Source of the DNA: Chelydra serpentina | Taxonomy: Eukaryota; Chordata; Testudines; Chelydridae | Direction of reading: 5' to 3' | NCBI GenBank assembly: GCA_037349315.1 | Contig: JBAIAC010000271.1 | Coordinates: 414,411 to 478,410 of the forward strand | Length of the DNA stretch: 64,000 bases | Shown: positions 53,471-64,000 of the stretch, piece after piece | Layout: each line of letters opens with the position of its first letter | Position numbering within the stretch: position 1 is the first letter of the stretch | Made by a program: the position numbers and the translations under genes | Notes under the pieces: model-generated | What the model saw: only the letters and a program-made list of their open reading frames with translations | Databases searched by the model: none | What the model was told of the DNA's origin: nothing

Positions 53471-53844
53471 TGATGGCTTCCTTTTCCCTAGCTGTCCAGC
53501 AAGGCACTTCTCAATCTGCCACAGGCCTGTCCCTGGGATAACCCCAACCCCTGCAGGACAGAGGGTGGGGAAATGAGCTGAGAAAGCGCCTGAGCATCAG
53601 CCAGGGGAAACTGCAGGATCTCGGCCAGTCACCTCTTGGAGCCTTGTGGGTTTGCTGTGGACCCAGAAGCCTTTCTTCCTCCAGACTGGGAGGCCAGTGG
53701 GCATGTGAGGACGTCCCAGGCAGTAAATGGCCCTTCCTAGGAAAGCCCAAGTCCTGAAAAGAAAAGAGTAACATCAAGGAGGGGACTGAAGAGCTGACTC
53801 CTGACGCTCTCAGGGGACACCGCAGGGGGAAATGATCTTCCCTA

Positions 53845-53917
53845 CACTTCACCAGGGACTTGAACCCTGGACCCTCAGATTAACAGACTGACGCTCGGCC
53901 AACTGAGCTTGCCAGAC
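53845..53917 (-). pseudogene. tRNA-Lys body with GTT loop
   Basis: D and T arms are those of tRNA-Lys (T arm CAGGG-TTCAAGT-CCCTG perfect). The loop is CTGTTAA, so TTT has become GTT, the Asn anticodon, with a T-T mismatch below it. The acceptor GTCTGGC/GTGAAGT has two mismatches. Probably inactive. Confidence 0.8.
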
Positions 53918-53959
53918 TCACATATGGAAAGAGTAAGTTTGGTGCAGAAGAGAAACTCG

Positions 53960-54450
53960 CCAAGCATAGGCGTGCGCAGCACATTTCACTAGGGTGTGCA
54001 CCCAGGGAACCCTGCCCTAGCCCCGCCCCCCTCCACTCCCTCCCCCCCTCAAAACCCCCAACCCTCCGTGCTCATTGTCCCCTGACTGCTCCCTCCTGGG
54101 ACCCTGCCCCTAACTGCACCCCAGGACCCCACCCCCTATCTAAACCTCGCTGCTCCTTGTCCCCTGACTGCCCCCTCCTGAAACCCCCCCACTGTAAGTG
54201 CCTCCCTAGGACCCTGTCCCCTGACTGCCCCGACCCCTCTCCACATCCCCTGACAACCCCCCGCCCTGAACCCTTGACCCATCCAACCCCCCCGTACCTT
54301 GTTCCCTGACCGACCCCTCCAGAGGCCCCCCCGCTTCCTAATCACCCCTGGAACCCCTCCAACTATTCAAACCCCGTGTCCCATGACTGCCCTGGCCCCT
54401 AGCCACACCCCCACCCGTGACAGCCCCCTTGGGACTCCCACGCCCCCTCC
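53960..54450. repeat. C-rich dispersed repeat
   Basis: It begins ATAGGCGTGCGCAGCAC and continues as CCCCTGACTGCCCC units. A related GGCGTGTGCACGGGGTGTGC start is found at 63545. Not classified. Confidence 0.5.
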
Positions 54451-57400
54451 CAGAGAGCAACAGTGACACTGGGTGGCCACGTGGGGTAACGCACACAGCG
54501 TCTCTCTCAGAGAGCAACAGCGACACCAGGCGGCCACGTGGGGTAACGCACACAGCGTCTCTCTCAGAGAGCAACAGTGACACTGGGTGGCCACGTGGGG
54601 TAACGCACACAGCGTCTCTCTCAGAGAGCAACAGCGACACCAGGCGGCCACGTGGGGTAACGCACACAGCGTCTCTCTCAGAGAGCAACAGTGATACTGG
54701 GTGGTCACGTGGGGTAATGCACACAGCGTCTCTCTCAGAGAGCAACAGTGATACCGGGTGGTCACGTCGGGTAATGCACACAGCGTCTCTCTCACAGAGC
54801 AACAGTGACACCGGGTGGCCACGTGGGGTAATGCACACAGGGTCTCTCTCAGAGAGTGACAGTGACACTGGGTGGCCACGTGGGTTAATCCACACAGCAT
54901 GTCTCTGAGAGAGCAACAGTGACACCGGGTGGCCACGTGGGGTAATGCACACAGCGTCTCTCTCAGAGAGTGACAGTGACACTGAGTGGCCACGTGGGGT
55001 AATGCACAGAGCATCTCTCTCAGAGAGCAACAGTGATACCGGGTGGCCACGTGGGGTAATGCACACAGCATCTCTCACAGAGAGCAACAGTGATACCGGA
55101 TGGCCACGTGGGGTAATGCACACAGCATCTTTCTCAGAGAGCAACAGTGATACCGGATGGCCACGTGGGGTAATGCACACAGCATCTCTCTCAGAGAACA
55201 ACAGTGATACCGGGTGGCCACGTGGGGTAATGCACACAGCATCTCTCTCAGAGAACAACAGTGATACCGGGTGGCCACGTGGGGTAATGCACACAGAGTC
55301 TCTCTCAGAGAGCAACAGTGACACCGGGTGGCCACGTGGGGTAATGCACACAGCATCTCTCTCAGAGAACAACAGTGATACCGGGTGGCCACGTGGGGTA
55401 ATGCACACAGCATCTTTCTCAGAGAGCAACAGTGATACCGGATGGCCACGTGGGGTAATGCACACAGCATCTCTCTCAGAGAACAACAGTGATACCGGGT
55501 GGCCACGTGGGGTAATGCACACAGCATCTCTCTCAGAGAACAACAGTGATACCGGGTGGCCACGTGGGGTAATGCACACAGAGTCTCTCTCAGAGAGCAA
55601 CAGTGACACCAGGCGGCCACGTGGGGTAACGCACACAGCATCTCTCTCAGAGAGCAACAGTGACACTGGGTGGCCACGTGGGGTAATGCACACAGCGTCT
55701 CTCTCAGAGAGCAACAGTGATACCGGGTGGTCACGTGGGTAATGCACACAGCGTCTCTCTCAGAGAGCAAGAGTGACACCGGGTGGCCACATGGGGTAAC
55801 GCACACAGCATCTCTCTCAGAGAGCAACAGTGACACCGGCTGGCCACGTGGGGTAATGCACACAGCGTCTCTCTCAGAGAGCAACAGTGACACTGGGTGG
55901 CCACGTGGGGAAATGCACACAGCGTCTCTCTCAGAGAGCAACAGTGACACTGGGTGGCCATGAGGGGTAATGCACACAGCATCTCTCTCAGAGAGCAACA
56001 GTGACACTGGGTGGCCACGTGGGGTAATGCACACAGCGTATCTCTCAGAGAGCAACAGTGACACTGGGTGGCCACGTGGGGTAATGCACACAGCGTCTCT
56101 CTCAGAGAGCAACAGTGACACCCCGTGGCCACGTGGGGTAATGCACACAGCGTCTCTCTCAGAGAGCAACAGTGACACCGGGTGGCCACGTGGGGTAACG
56201 CACACAGCATCTCTCTCAGAGAGCAACAATGACACTGGGTGGCCACATGGGGTAATGCACACAGCATCTCTCTCAGAGAGCAACAGTGACACTGGGTGGC
56301 CACGTCGGGTAATGCACACAGCGTCTCTCTCACAGAGCAACAGTGATACAGGGTGGCCACGTGGGGTAATGAACACAGCGTCTCTCTCTCAGAGAGCAAC
56401 AGTGACACTGGGTGGCCACGTGGGGAAATGCACACAGCATCTCTCTCAGAGAGGAAAAGTGACACTGGGTGGCCATGAGGGGTAATGCACACAGCGTCTC
56501 TCTCAGAGAGCAACAGTGGCACCGGGTGGCCACGTGGGGTAATGCCCACAGGGTCTCTCTCAGAGAGTGACAGTGACACTGGGTGGCCACGTGGGTTAAT
56601 CCACACAGCATATCTCTGAGAGAGCAACAGTGACACCGGGTGGCCACGTGGGGTAACGCACACAGCGTCTCTCTCAGAGAGCAACAGTGACACGGGGTGG
56701 CCACATGGGGTAATGCACACAGCGTCTCTCTCAGAGAGCAACAGTGACACCAGGTGGCCACGTGGGGTAATGCAACAGCGTCTCTCTCAGAGAGTGACAG
56801 TGACACTGAGTGGCCACGTGGGGTAATGCACACAGCGTCTCTCTCAGAGAGCAACAGTGACACGGGGTGGCCACGTGGGGTAATGCACACAGCATCTCTC
56901 TCAGAGAGCAACAGTGACCCCGGGTGGCCACGTGGGGTAATGCACACACCATCTCTCTCAGAGAGCAACAGTGACACGGGGTGGCCACGTGGGGTAATGC
57001 ACACAGCATGTCTCTCAGAGAGCGACAGTGACACCAGGTGGCCACGTGGGGTAATGCAACAGCGTCTATCTCAGAGAGCAACAGTGACACGGGGTGGCCA
57101 CGTGGGGTAATGCACACAGCGTCTCTCTCAGAGGGTGACAGTGACTCTGGGTGGCCACGTGGGGTAATGCACACAGCATCTCTCTCAGAGAGCAACAGTG
57201 ACACCGGGTGGCCACGTGGAGTAATGCACACAGCGTCTCTCCCAGAGAGCAACAGTGACACCGGGTGGCCAGGTGGGGTAATACACACAGTGTCTCTCTC
57301 AGAGAGCAACAGTGACACCGGGTGGCCACGTGGGGTAATGCACACAGCGTCTCTCCCAGAGAGCAACAGTGACACCGGGTGGCCATGTGGGGTAATGCAC

Positions 57401-60193
57401 ACAGCGTCTCTCTCTCAGAGAGCGACAGTGACACCACGTGGCCACGTGGGGTAATGCACACAGCGTCTCCCTCAGAGAGCGACAGTGACACCGGGTGGCC
57501 ATGTGGGGTAATGCACACAGCGTCTCTCTCAGAGAGCAACAGTGACACCGGGTGGCCAATTGGGGTAATGCACAAAGCATCTCTCTCAGAGAGCAACAGT
57601 GACACCGGGTGGCCACGTGGGGTAATGCACACAGCATCTCTCTCAGAGAGCGACAGCGACACCAGGCGGCCACGTGGGGTAACGCACACAGCATCTCTCT
57701 CAGAGAGCAACAGTGACACTGGGTGGCCACGTGGGGTAATGCACACAGCGTCTCTCTCAGAGAGCAACAGTGGCACCGGGTGGCCACGTGGGGTAATGCA
57801 CACAGGGTCTCTCTCTCAGAGAGCGACAGTGACACCCCGTGGCCACGTGGGGTAATGCACACAGCATTTCTCTCAGAGAGCAACAGTGACACCGGGTGGC
57901 CACGTGGGGTAACGCACACAGCATCTCTCTCAGAGAGCAACAGTGACACTGGGTGGCCACGTGGGGTAATGCACGCAGCATCTCTCTCAGAGAGCAACAG
58001 TGATACCGGGTGGTCACGTGGGGTAATGCACACAGCGTCTCTCTCAGAGAGCAACAGTGATACCGGGTGGCCACGTCGGGTAATGCACACAGCGTCTCTC
58101 TCACAGAGCAACAGTGATACCGGGTGGCCATGTGGGGTAATGCACACAGCGTCTCTCTCAGAGAGCAACAGTGACACTGGGTGGCCACGTGGGGAAATGC
58201 ACACAGCGTCTCTCTCAGAGAGCAACAGTGACACTGGGTGGCCACGTGGGGTAATGCACACAGCATCTCTCTCAGAGAGGAACAGTGTCACTGGGTGGCC
58301 ATGAGGGGTAATGCACACAGCATCTCTCTCAGAGAGCAACAGTGACACTGGGTGGCCACGTGGGGTAATGCACACAGCATCTCTCTCAGAGAGCAACAGT
58401 GACACTGGGTGGCCACGTGGGGTAATGCACACAGCGTCTCTCTCAGAGAGCAACAGTGGCACCGGGTGGCCACGTGGGGTAATGCACACAGCGTCTCTCT
58501 CTGAGAGTGACAGTGACACTGAGTGGCCACGTGGGGTAATGCACAGAGCATCTCTCTCAGAGAGCAACAGTGACCCCGGGTGGCCACGTGGGGTAATGCA
58601 CACAGCATCTCTCTCAGAGGTGACAGTGACACTGTGTGGCCACGTGGGGTAATGCACACAGCGTCTCTCTCAGAGAGCAAGAGTGACACTGGGTGGCCAC
58701 GTGGGGTAATGCACACAGCGTCTCTCTCAGGCTAGGTCTACACTACCCCCCCCTATCAAACTAAGGTACGCAACTTCAGCTACGTGAATAACGTAGCTGA
58801 AGTCGAAGTACCTTAGTTCGAATGAAAAAGCACTTACCCGGGATCCACACGCGGCGCGCAGGCTCCCCCGTCGCCTCCGCCTACTCCGTTCGTCGAGCTG
58901 GATTACCAGCGTCGACGACGGAGCACTTCCTGGTTCGATTTATCGCGTCTTGACAAGACGCGATAAATCGAACCCAGAACATCGATCGCGTGCCTCCGAC
59001 GGGACGCGTAAGTATAGACCTACCCTCAGAGAGCAACAGTGACACCGGGTGGCCACGTGGGGTAATGCACACTTCATCTCTCTCAGAGAGCAACAGTGAC
59101 ACTGGGTGGCCACGTGGGGTAATGCACACAGTGTCTCTCTCAGAGAGCGACAGTGACACCAGGTGGCCACGTGGGGTAATGCACACAGCGTCTCTCCCAG
59201 AGAGCAACAGTGACACCGGGTGGCCAGGTGGGGTAATACACACAGTGTCTCTCTCAGAGAGCAACAGTGACACTGGGTGGCCACGTGGGGTAATGCACAC
59301 AGCGTCTCTCTCTCAGAGAGCGACAGTGACACCACGTGGCCACGTGGGGTAATGCACACAGTATTTCTCTCAGAGAGCAACAGTGACACCGGGTGGCCAA
59401 TTGGGGTAACGCACAAAGCATCTCTCTCAGAGAGCAACAGTGACACCGGGTGGCCACGTGGGGTAATGCACACAGCGTCTCTCTCAGAGAGCGACAGCGA
59501 CACCAGGCGGCCACGTGGGGTAACACACACAGCATCTCTCTCAGAGAGCAACAGTGACACCGGGTGGTCACGTGCGGTAATGCACACAGCGTCTCTCTCA
59601 CAGAGCAACAGTGATACCGGGTGGCCACGTGGGGTAATGCACACAGCGTCTCTCTCTCAGAGAGCGACAGTGACACCCCGTGGCCACATAGGGTAATGCG
59701 CACAGCATTTCTCTCAGAGAGGAACAGTGACACCGGGTGGCCATGAGGGGTAATGCACACAGCATCTCTCTCAGAGAGCAACAGTGACACTGGGTGGCCA
59801 CGTGGGGTAATGCACACAGCGTCTCTCTCAGAGAGCAACAGTGGCACCGGGTGGCCACGTGGGGTAATGCACACAGCGTCTGTCTCAGAGAGTGACAGTG
59901 ACACTGAGTGGCCACGTGGGGTAATGCACAGAGCATCTCTCTCAGAGAGCAACAGTGACACCGGGTGGCCACGTGGGGTAATGCACACAGCATCTCTCAG
60001 AGAGCAACAGTGACACCGGGTGGCCACGTGGGGTAATACACACAGCGTCTCTCCCAGAGAGCAACAGTGACACCGGGTGGCCACGTGGGGTAATACACAC
60101 AGCGTCTCTCTCAGAGAGCAACAGTGACACCGGGTGGCCACGTGGGGTAATACACACAGCATCTCTCTCAGAGAGCAACAGTGACACTGGGTG
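54451..60193 (+). repeat. 57-bp minisatellite, main array
   Basis: About 95 units of 57 bp, each containing CAGAGAGCAACAGTGACACC, GGGTGGCCACGTGGGG, TAATGCACACAGCG and TCTCTCT. Because 57 is 19 codons and most units lack stops, frames of up to 469 codons open on both strands; these are a repeat property, not genes. The few 55, 58 or 59-bp units shift the frame. The array is interrupted by a MITE at 58730-59025. Every typical unit has an E-box CACGTG and a CTCTCTCAGAGAG palindrome. Confidence 0.97.
58730..59025. mobile_element. Harbinger-type MITE in the minisatellite
   Basis: A 296-bp insertion with inverted ends (GGCTAGGTCTACACT left; right end complement GGGTAGGTCTATACT), flanked by TCA at 58727-58729 and 59026-59028. 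Three-base T-A type duplication and GTCTACACT-like ends fit the PIF/Harbinger group. It contains palindromic GATTTATCGCGTCTTGAC hairpins and is CpG-rich, unlike the surrounding array. Confidence 0.9.
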
Positions 60194-60468
60194 CCTCACC
60201 TCTCATTCTGGGTGGCGAAGCTGGAGAAAGTGGTGGCAGCTGTTCGATGTGTCAGCTGTTAGAGGAAAGGTCTGGAACCGGCGCTCAGGAAGTCATCCTT
60301 ACGTCTCCCTTGTGACTGCAGCTTGAAGGGGAGCTTCTTTCCTTCCCCTCGCTGAGAAAGAGCAAGAGAAGAAAGAAAGCCCAGATGGGCCAACTGGGTG
60401 CACAAGCCCACCCTGGCTTTTCCTACAGCAGAACCTGAAATGACCTGGACAGAGAAAGTCATAAAGGT
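60194..60468 (-). repeat. Val-Phe flank, inverted
   Basis: Reverse complement of the 21000-21170 type flank (CTTTCTCAGCAAGGGGAAGG). It starts at the array edge and breaks at about 60440, where the plus-strand Phe relic begins. Confidence 0.8.
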
Positions 60469-60541
60469 GCTGAAGTAGCTCAGTCAGGGGACCATTAGAC
60501 TGAAGATCTATCGGTCCCAGGTCCACCCCCAGGCTTTGGCA
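60469..60541 (+). pseudogene. tRNA-Phe pseudogene
   Basis: Loop CTGAAGA survives, but the D arm reads TCAGGGGACC, the anticodon stem ends TCTAT and the B box AGGTCCACCCC is destroyed. Confidence 0.85.
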
Positions 60542-60659
60542 TGCTCTGTGTGTGCAGGGGTGGGCTGTTTTCTCAAAGCGCAGTGGTACCTCCATGTTCA
60601 CCGTGCGGGGGAACAGGGGGTTTAGAGGGCCATGACCCCCACCACTTTTTACCAGCCGT

Positions 60660-61452
60660 ACAGACGAAGGCTGGATGGGGGGATAAGGCAGAGTCTTGGG
60701 GGAAGAGGCGTTCTGTGGGTGTGGCCCCAGGGGCAGGGGAGGGGCAGGGTCTCAGGGAGACGGGGCGGTGTAGGGTTGGGGTCTCAGGCAGAAGGGGTGA
60801 CGTGAGTGCGGGTCCTTGGGGGAAAGGGGTGTCATTGGGGCAGCACAATTCGGATGCCGGTGGCCCCCACACTGTAAGGAGCTTCCGCCCCCCAGCTCCG
60901 TGGTCGCCGTGTGGGGGAGCAGCATCCCCCGGCAGTGATTTGCTCCTTGCTGCCGGAGCAGAGCAGCAGGCTCAGTCATCAGAACTTCCCGGAGCGATGA
61001 GAGGAAGCTCATCCTGTGGAGCAGGAACGCAGGGCAGGGAGTTCCCAGCGGGCATTGTGGGATACTGGCGGAGGCCAGTTCTAGTGATGTAATGACCAGC
61101 AGCGTCTACACTGACACTTTGTCACTCTCAGTTTGCTGCAAAAAGCTCCAGGCCTCTCGTCGAGGTGGTTTTATTTTGTCACCGACAGAGGGCAGTTTTG
61201 TCGCCAGACGTGGCATTGCCGTGTGTGCACCAGCCAAAAGCTGGCGACCGAGGGAGCATCATGTGTTTTCCACATGCCTGAGCAATATAATGATGCTGAA
61301 ATAACTTTGTAGTGCACACCTGGCCAAGGATTCACACACACACAGTTTGCAAGGAAAACTTCCCCCGCGCCTCTGCTTTGCAGAATCCAAGCACAAGCAA
61401 AGGCCCAGGTGGGGGCTGGCAGGGAGAAGACACCATCCCTTAGTGACAGGCA
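60660..61452 (+). repeat. inverted partner of 8640-9260
   Basis: It includes the 61030-61320 transposon-like core. Sequence order runs opposite to the 8-9 kb copy and ends at a Thr gene in both. Confidence 0.82.
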
Positions 61453-61526
61453 GGCACCATGGCATAGCTGGTTAAAGCACCGGCCTTGTAATCAAGAGAT
61501 CCTGGGTTCGACTCCCAGTGGTGCCT
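61453..61526 (+). tRNA. tRNA-Thr(TGT), anticodon stem damaged
   Basis: Acceptor GGCACCA/TGGTGCC and T arm CTGGG-TTCGACT-CCCAG are perfect, and TTTT follows within 20 nt. Loop CTTGTAA has TGT, but the stem CCGGC/TCAAG has three non-pairs. Probably a pseudogene despite good promoter boxes. Confidence 0.65.
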
Positions 61527-61529
61527 TGT

Positions 61530-62092
61530 TAAGTGGCTTTTGGGGCACCTGGTATTGGCTAATGTCAGAAAACAAAATACAGAGCTAGATGGACCTTTGG
61601 TCCTAGCCCAGTGTGGCTGTTTTTATGGTTTAAATTACACTCCCAGGCACTGATAACAGAGTTACTGAAAGTTTGGGAGTTAAGAGCTGATAGGTCTGTG
61701 TTCCAGTCCCCTCCTAGAAGACCCCTCCCTGTGGGACAGGGGCAGGTCTGACTCTCACACCAAATGGCTCCTTGTGGCTGCCAGAATCTGTGGGCAGCTC
61801 ATTTAGTTTACGCCGAGGGTGGAGTCCTGCTTTGTGCACCGTGTCTGAGACTGAAAATCCTAAACCACCCTTTGAAATAACGAATGCAGCAGGACGTGTT
61901 ATGGTCCCTGCCCCAAAGCAGACAGACCAATGGAGAGCTGAGTCCAGGGTAACACTTCACAGGGCTGAGTAAGGCCGGCAAGAATTTATCTGGCCCTCAT
62001 GGGCCTCTCACAGTGACGTCCTTTTTGTGTGCCAGGACTGACAGAAACATCCCAGACAGAGAAGCTGAAGGCCAGAAAGGTCCCCTGTCGGT
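61530..62092 (+). repeat. Thr-Phe block, copy 2
   Basis: Direct duplicate of 20248-20802, about 41.3 kb away. Confidence 0.9.
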
Positions 62093-62165
62093 GCTGAAGT
62101 AGCTCAGTCAGGAGAGCGTTAGACTGAAGATCTAGAGATCTTTAATTCAGCCCCAGGCTTTAGCC
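62093..62165 (+). pseudogene. tRNA-Phe pseudogene
   Basis: The GAA loop and stem survive, the D arm is AGCTCAGTCAGGAGAGC, but the B box AATTCAGCCCC and acceptor CTTTAGC are damaged. Same position in its block as 20803. Confidence 0.85.
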
Positions 62166-62486
62166 TGCTCTGTGGGCGCAGGGCTGGGCTGTTTTCTGGA
62201 AGCGCAGCAGTGGCTTTACCTGCCATGAGTCCCTTATTTCACACTCCCCAGCAGGGAATAGCAGCGTGGGCTTGTGAACCCAGTGGGCCCATGTGAGCTT
62301 TCCCTCTTCTCTTGCTCTTTCTCAGCAAGGGGAAGGAAAGAAACTCTCCTTCGAGCCGGAGTCATAAGGGCGAGGTAAGGATGACTTCCTGAGCGCCAGC
62401 TCCAGACCTTTGCTCTACCAGCCGACCCATCGAAGGGCTGACACCACTTTCTCCAGTTCAATACCCGGTATGAGAGCTGAGCTATG

Positions 62487-63284
62487 CACTCTGAGAGAGA
62501 CACTGTGTGCATTACCCCACATGGCCACCCAGTGTCACTGTCGCTCTGAGAGAGATGCTGTGTGCATTACCCCACGTGACCACCCGGTGTCACTGTCACT
62601 CTCTGAGAGAGACGCTGTGTGCGTTACCCCACATGGCCACCCGGTGTCACTGTTGCTCTCTGAGAGAGATGCTGTGTGCATTACCCCACGTGGCCACTCG
62701 GTGTCACTGTTGCTCTCTGAGAGAGATGCTGTGTGCATTACCCCACGTGGCCACCCGGTGTCACTGTTGCTCTCTGAGAGACGCTGTGTGCATTACCCCA
62801 CGTGGCCACCCAGTGTCACTGTTGCTCTCTGAGAGACGCTGTGTGCATTACCCCACGTGGCCACCCGGTGTCACTGTTGCTCTCTGAGAGAGACGCTGTG
62901 TGCGTTACCCCACGTGGCCACCCAGTGTCACTGTTGCTCTCTGAGAGACGCTGTGTGCGTTACCCCACGTGGCCACCCGGTGTCACTGTCGCTCTCTGAG
63001 AGAGACGCTGTGTGCATTACCCCACGTGGCCACCCAGTGTCACTGTTGCTCTCGGAGAGAGACGCTGTGTGCATTACCCCACGTGGCCACCCGGTGTCAC
63101 TGTTGCTCTCTGAGAGAGATGCTGTGTGCATTACCCCACGTGGCCACCCAGTGTCACTGTTGCTCTCGGAGAGAGACGCTGTGTGCATTACCCCACGTGG
63201 CCACCTGGTGTCACTGTTGATCTCTGAGAGAGACGCTGTGTGCGTTACCCCACGTGGCCACCCGGTGTCACTGTTGCTCTCTGA
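62487..63284 (-). repeat. 57-bp minisatellite, inverted short array
   Basis: About 14 units of the same 57-bp sequence in opposite orientation (TGTGTGCATTACCCCACGTGG). It replaces the segment between TTTCTCCAG and GGGGAGGGGCAG of a Val-locus 5' flank. Confidence 0.96.
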
Positions 63285-63310
63285 GGGGAGGGGCAGATCC
63301 CTGTGGCAGA

Positions 63311-63382
63311 GTTTCTCTAGTGTCTGGTTATCACATTTGCCTGACATGCAAAGGGGCCCTGGTTTGAAACCAGGCAGAAAGT
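63311..63382 (+). pseudogene. tRNA-Val relic with GAC
   Basis: A 72-nt body, loop CTGACAT (GAC), one base short in the D loop. Its T arm CCTGG-TTTGAAA-CCAGG is perfect and the 3' end reads CAGAAAG. Inactive or weak. Confidence 0.78.
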
Positions 63383-64000
63383 TGAAGTTTTACTTTTCCC
63401 AGCTCCCTTAACTGCCCAGCGAGGTGCTCCCCTTTTGGCCACTGGGATCACCCCAACCCCTGCAGGGCAGCGGGTGGGGAAATGAGCTGAGAAGCGTGCC
63501 GGAGAACACCTGCTGTCTCCTGCCCTCGGTTTCTTGGTGACAGAGGCGTGTGCACGGGGTGTGCGGGTGTGCCCGGGCACACCCTAGTGAGCTGCCGCTC
63601 GGAAGGCTGCTCCTCCCCCCTCCCCTGGGGGCTGTCTCCTAGGGGCAGCCTGCACGCAGCCGCGATCAGCTGTTTGCCGGGCAGGCTCAGATCAGCTGCG
63701 TCCTGCCTCCCTGCTCCGGCCGGGGCCGAGTGAGTCTCACACACACACGAAAACACCCTTAGGGTGAGGTGCGGGCGGGAGCACAGCCGGCCCCTGCTCA
63801 CCTAGGGCCGCCCGCACCTCTTGGGGCTGATGGCCATGGCGTCCGCGAGTATGGCTGCCCCGGCCAGCCAGGCTCCGTTCCGGCCACAGCAGGCAGCCGG
63901 TGACCCAAGGGAGCCCAGCTAGGCTGGGGCTGGGTGCAGGGGGGGATTAGGGGGAGGAGAAGCCTCGGACCCCGGCAGGAGCCATGCTAGGTGGGGGAGG
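63383..64000. other. Val 3' flank and CpG-rich repeat
   Basis: The Val-locus flank ends at about 63535. From 63540 a CpG-rich sequence begins GGCGTGTGCACGGGGTG, related to the start of the 53960 repeat. No gene is seen to the window end. Confidence 0.5.

Noticed and set aside
54338..55747. A 469-codon minus-strand frame and many similar frames in 54.3-60.2 kb and 62.4-63.4 kb
   Set aside because: They consist only of the 57-bp repeat read in different phases on both strands. The period is 19 codons, which keeps frames open without selection.

Overview
The window looks like nuclear DNA of a sauropsid, most likely a turtle. The evidence is the repeat content: a tRNA-derived SINE with a CR1-type tail, CR1 3' ends, palindromic hAT MITEs with 8-bp target duplications, a Harbinger element, LTRs, Penelope-like termini, and vertebrate nuclear tRNA genes including an intron-bearing tRNA-Ile(TAT). 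No intact protein-coding gene was found. Most long reading frames come from tandem repeats whose period is a multiple of three.

Layout. Bases 1-33000 are a tRNA gene cluster built from repeatedly duplicated and inverted blocks (Phe-Val, Thr-Phe, Ser, Arg, iMet, Asn, Lys-Gln). About 15 tRNA genes look intact or nearly so across the whole window (Cys, Ile, Phe, initiator and elongator Met, Ser, Arg, Asn, Thr, Lys, Val), and about 25 are visibly decayed, truncated or carry a changed anticodon. An LTR element with both LTRs meeting in inverted orientation and a 5-bp target duplication lies at 24195-25624. Bases 33000-41450 hold a SINE, a GC-box-rich promoter region and a decayed KRAB zinc-finger gene whose splice phases still fit but whose KRAB-A and KRAB-B exons each carry a stop. 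Bases 41500-45142 hold a 77-bp tandem repeat and a Harbinger element with a broken transposase and an accessory coiled-coil ORF. The tRNA cluster resumes from about 47000 to 54000, with a second inverted-LTR element 8 bp upstream of a tRNA-Lys gene and a 46-bp minisatellite (51005-52415).

Bases 54451-60193 are a huge 57-bp (19-codon) minisatellite of about 95 units, each with a CACGTG E-box, interrupted by a Harbinger-type MITE with a TCA duplication. A shorter array of the same unit in the opposite orientation (62487-63284) sits next to another tRNA-Val block.

Functionally the window is a Pol III gene neighbourhood that acts as a sink for duplication and transposon insertion. The intact tRNA genes are the only parts I would expect to be expressed.
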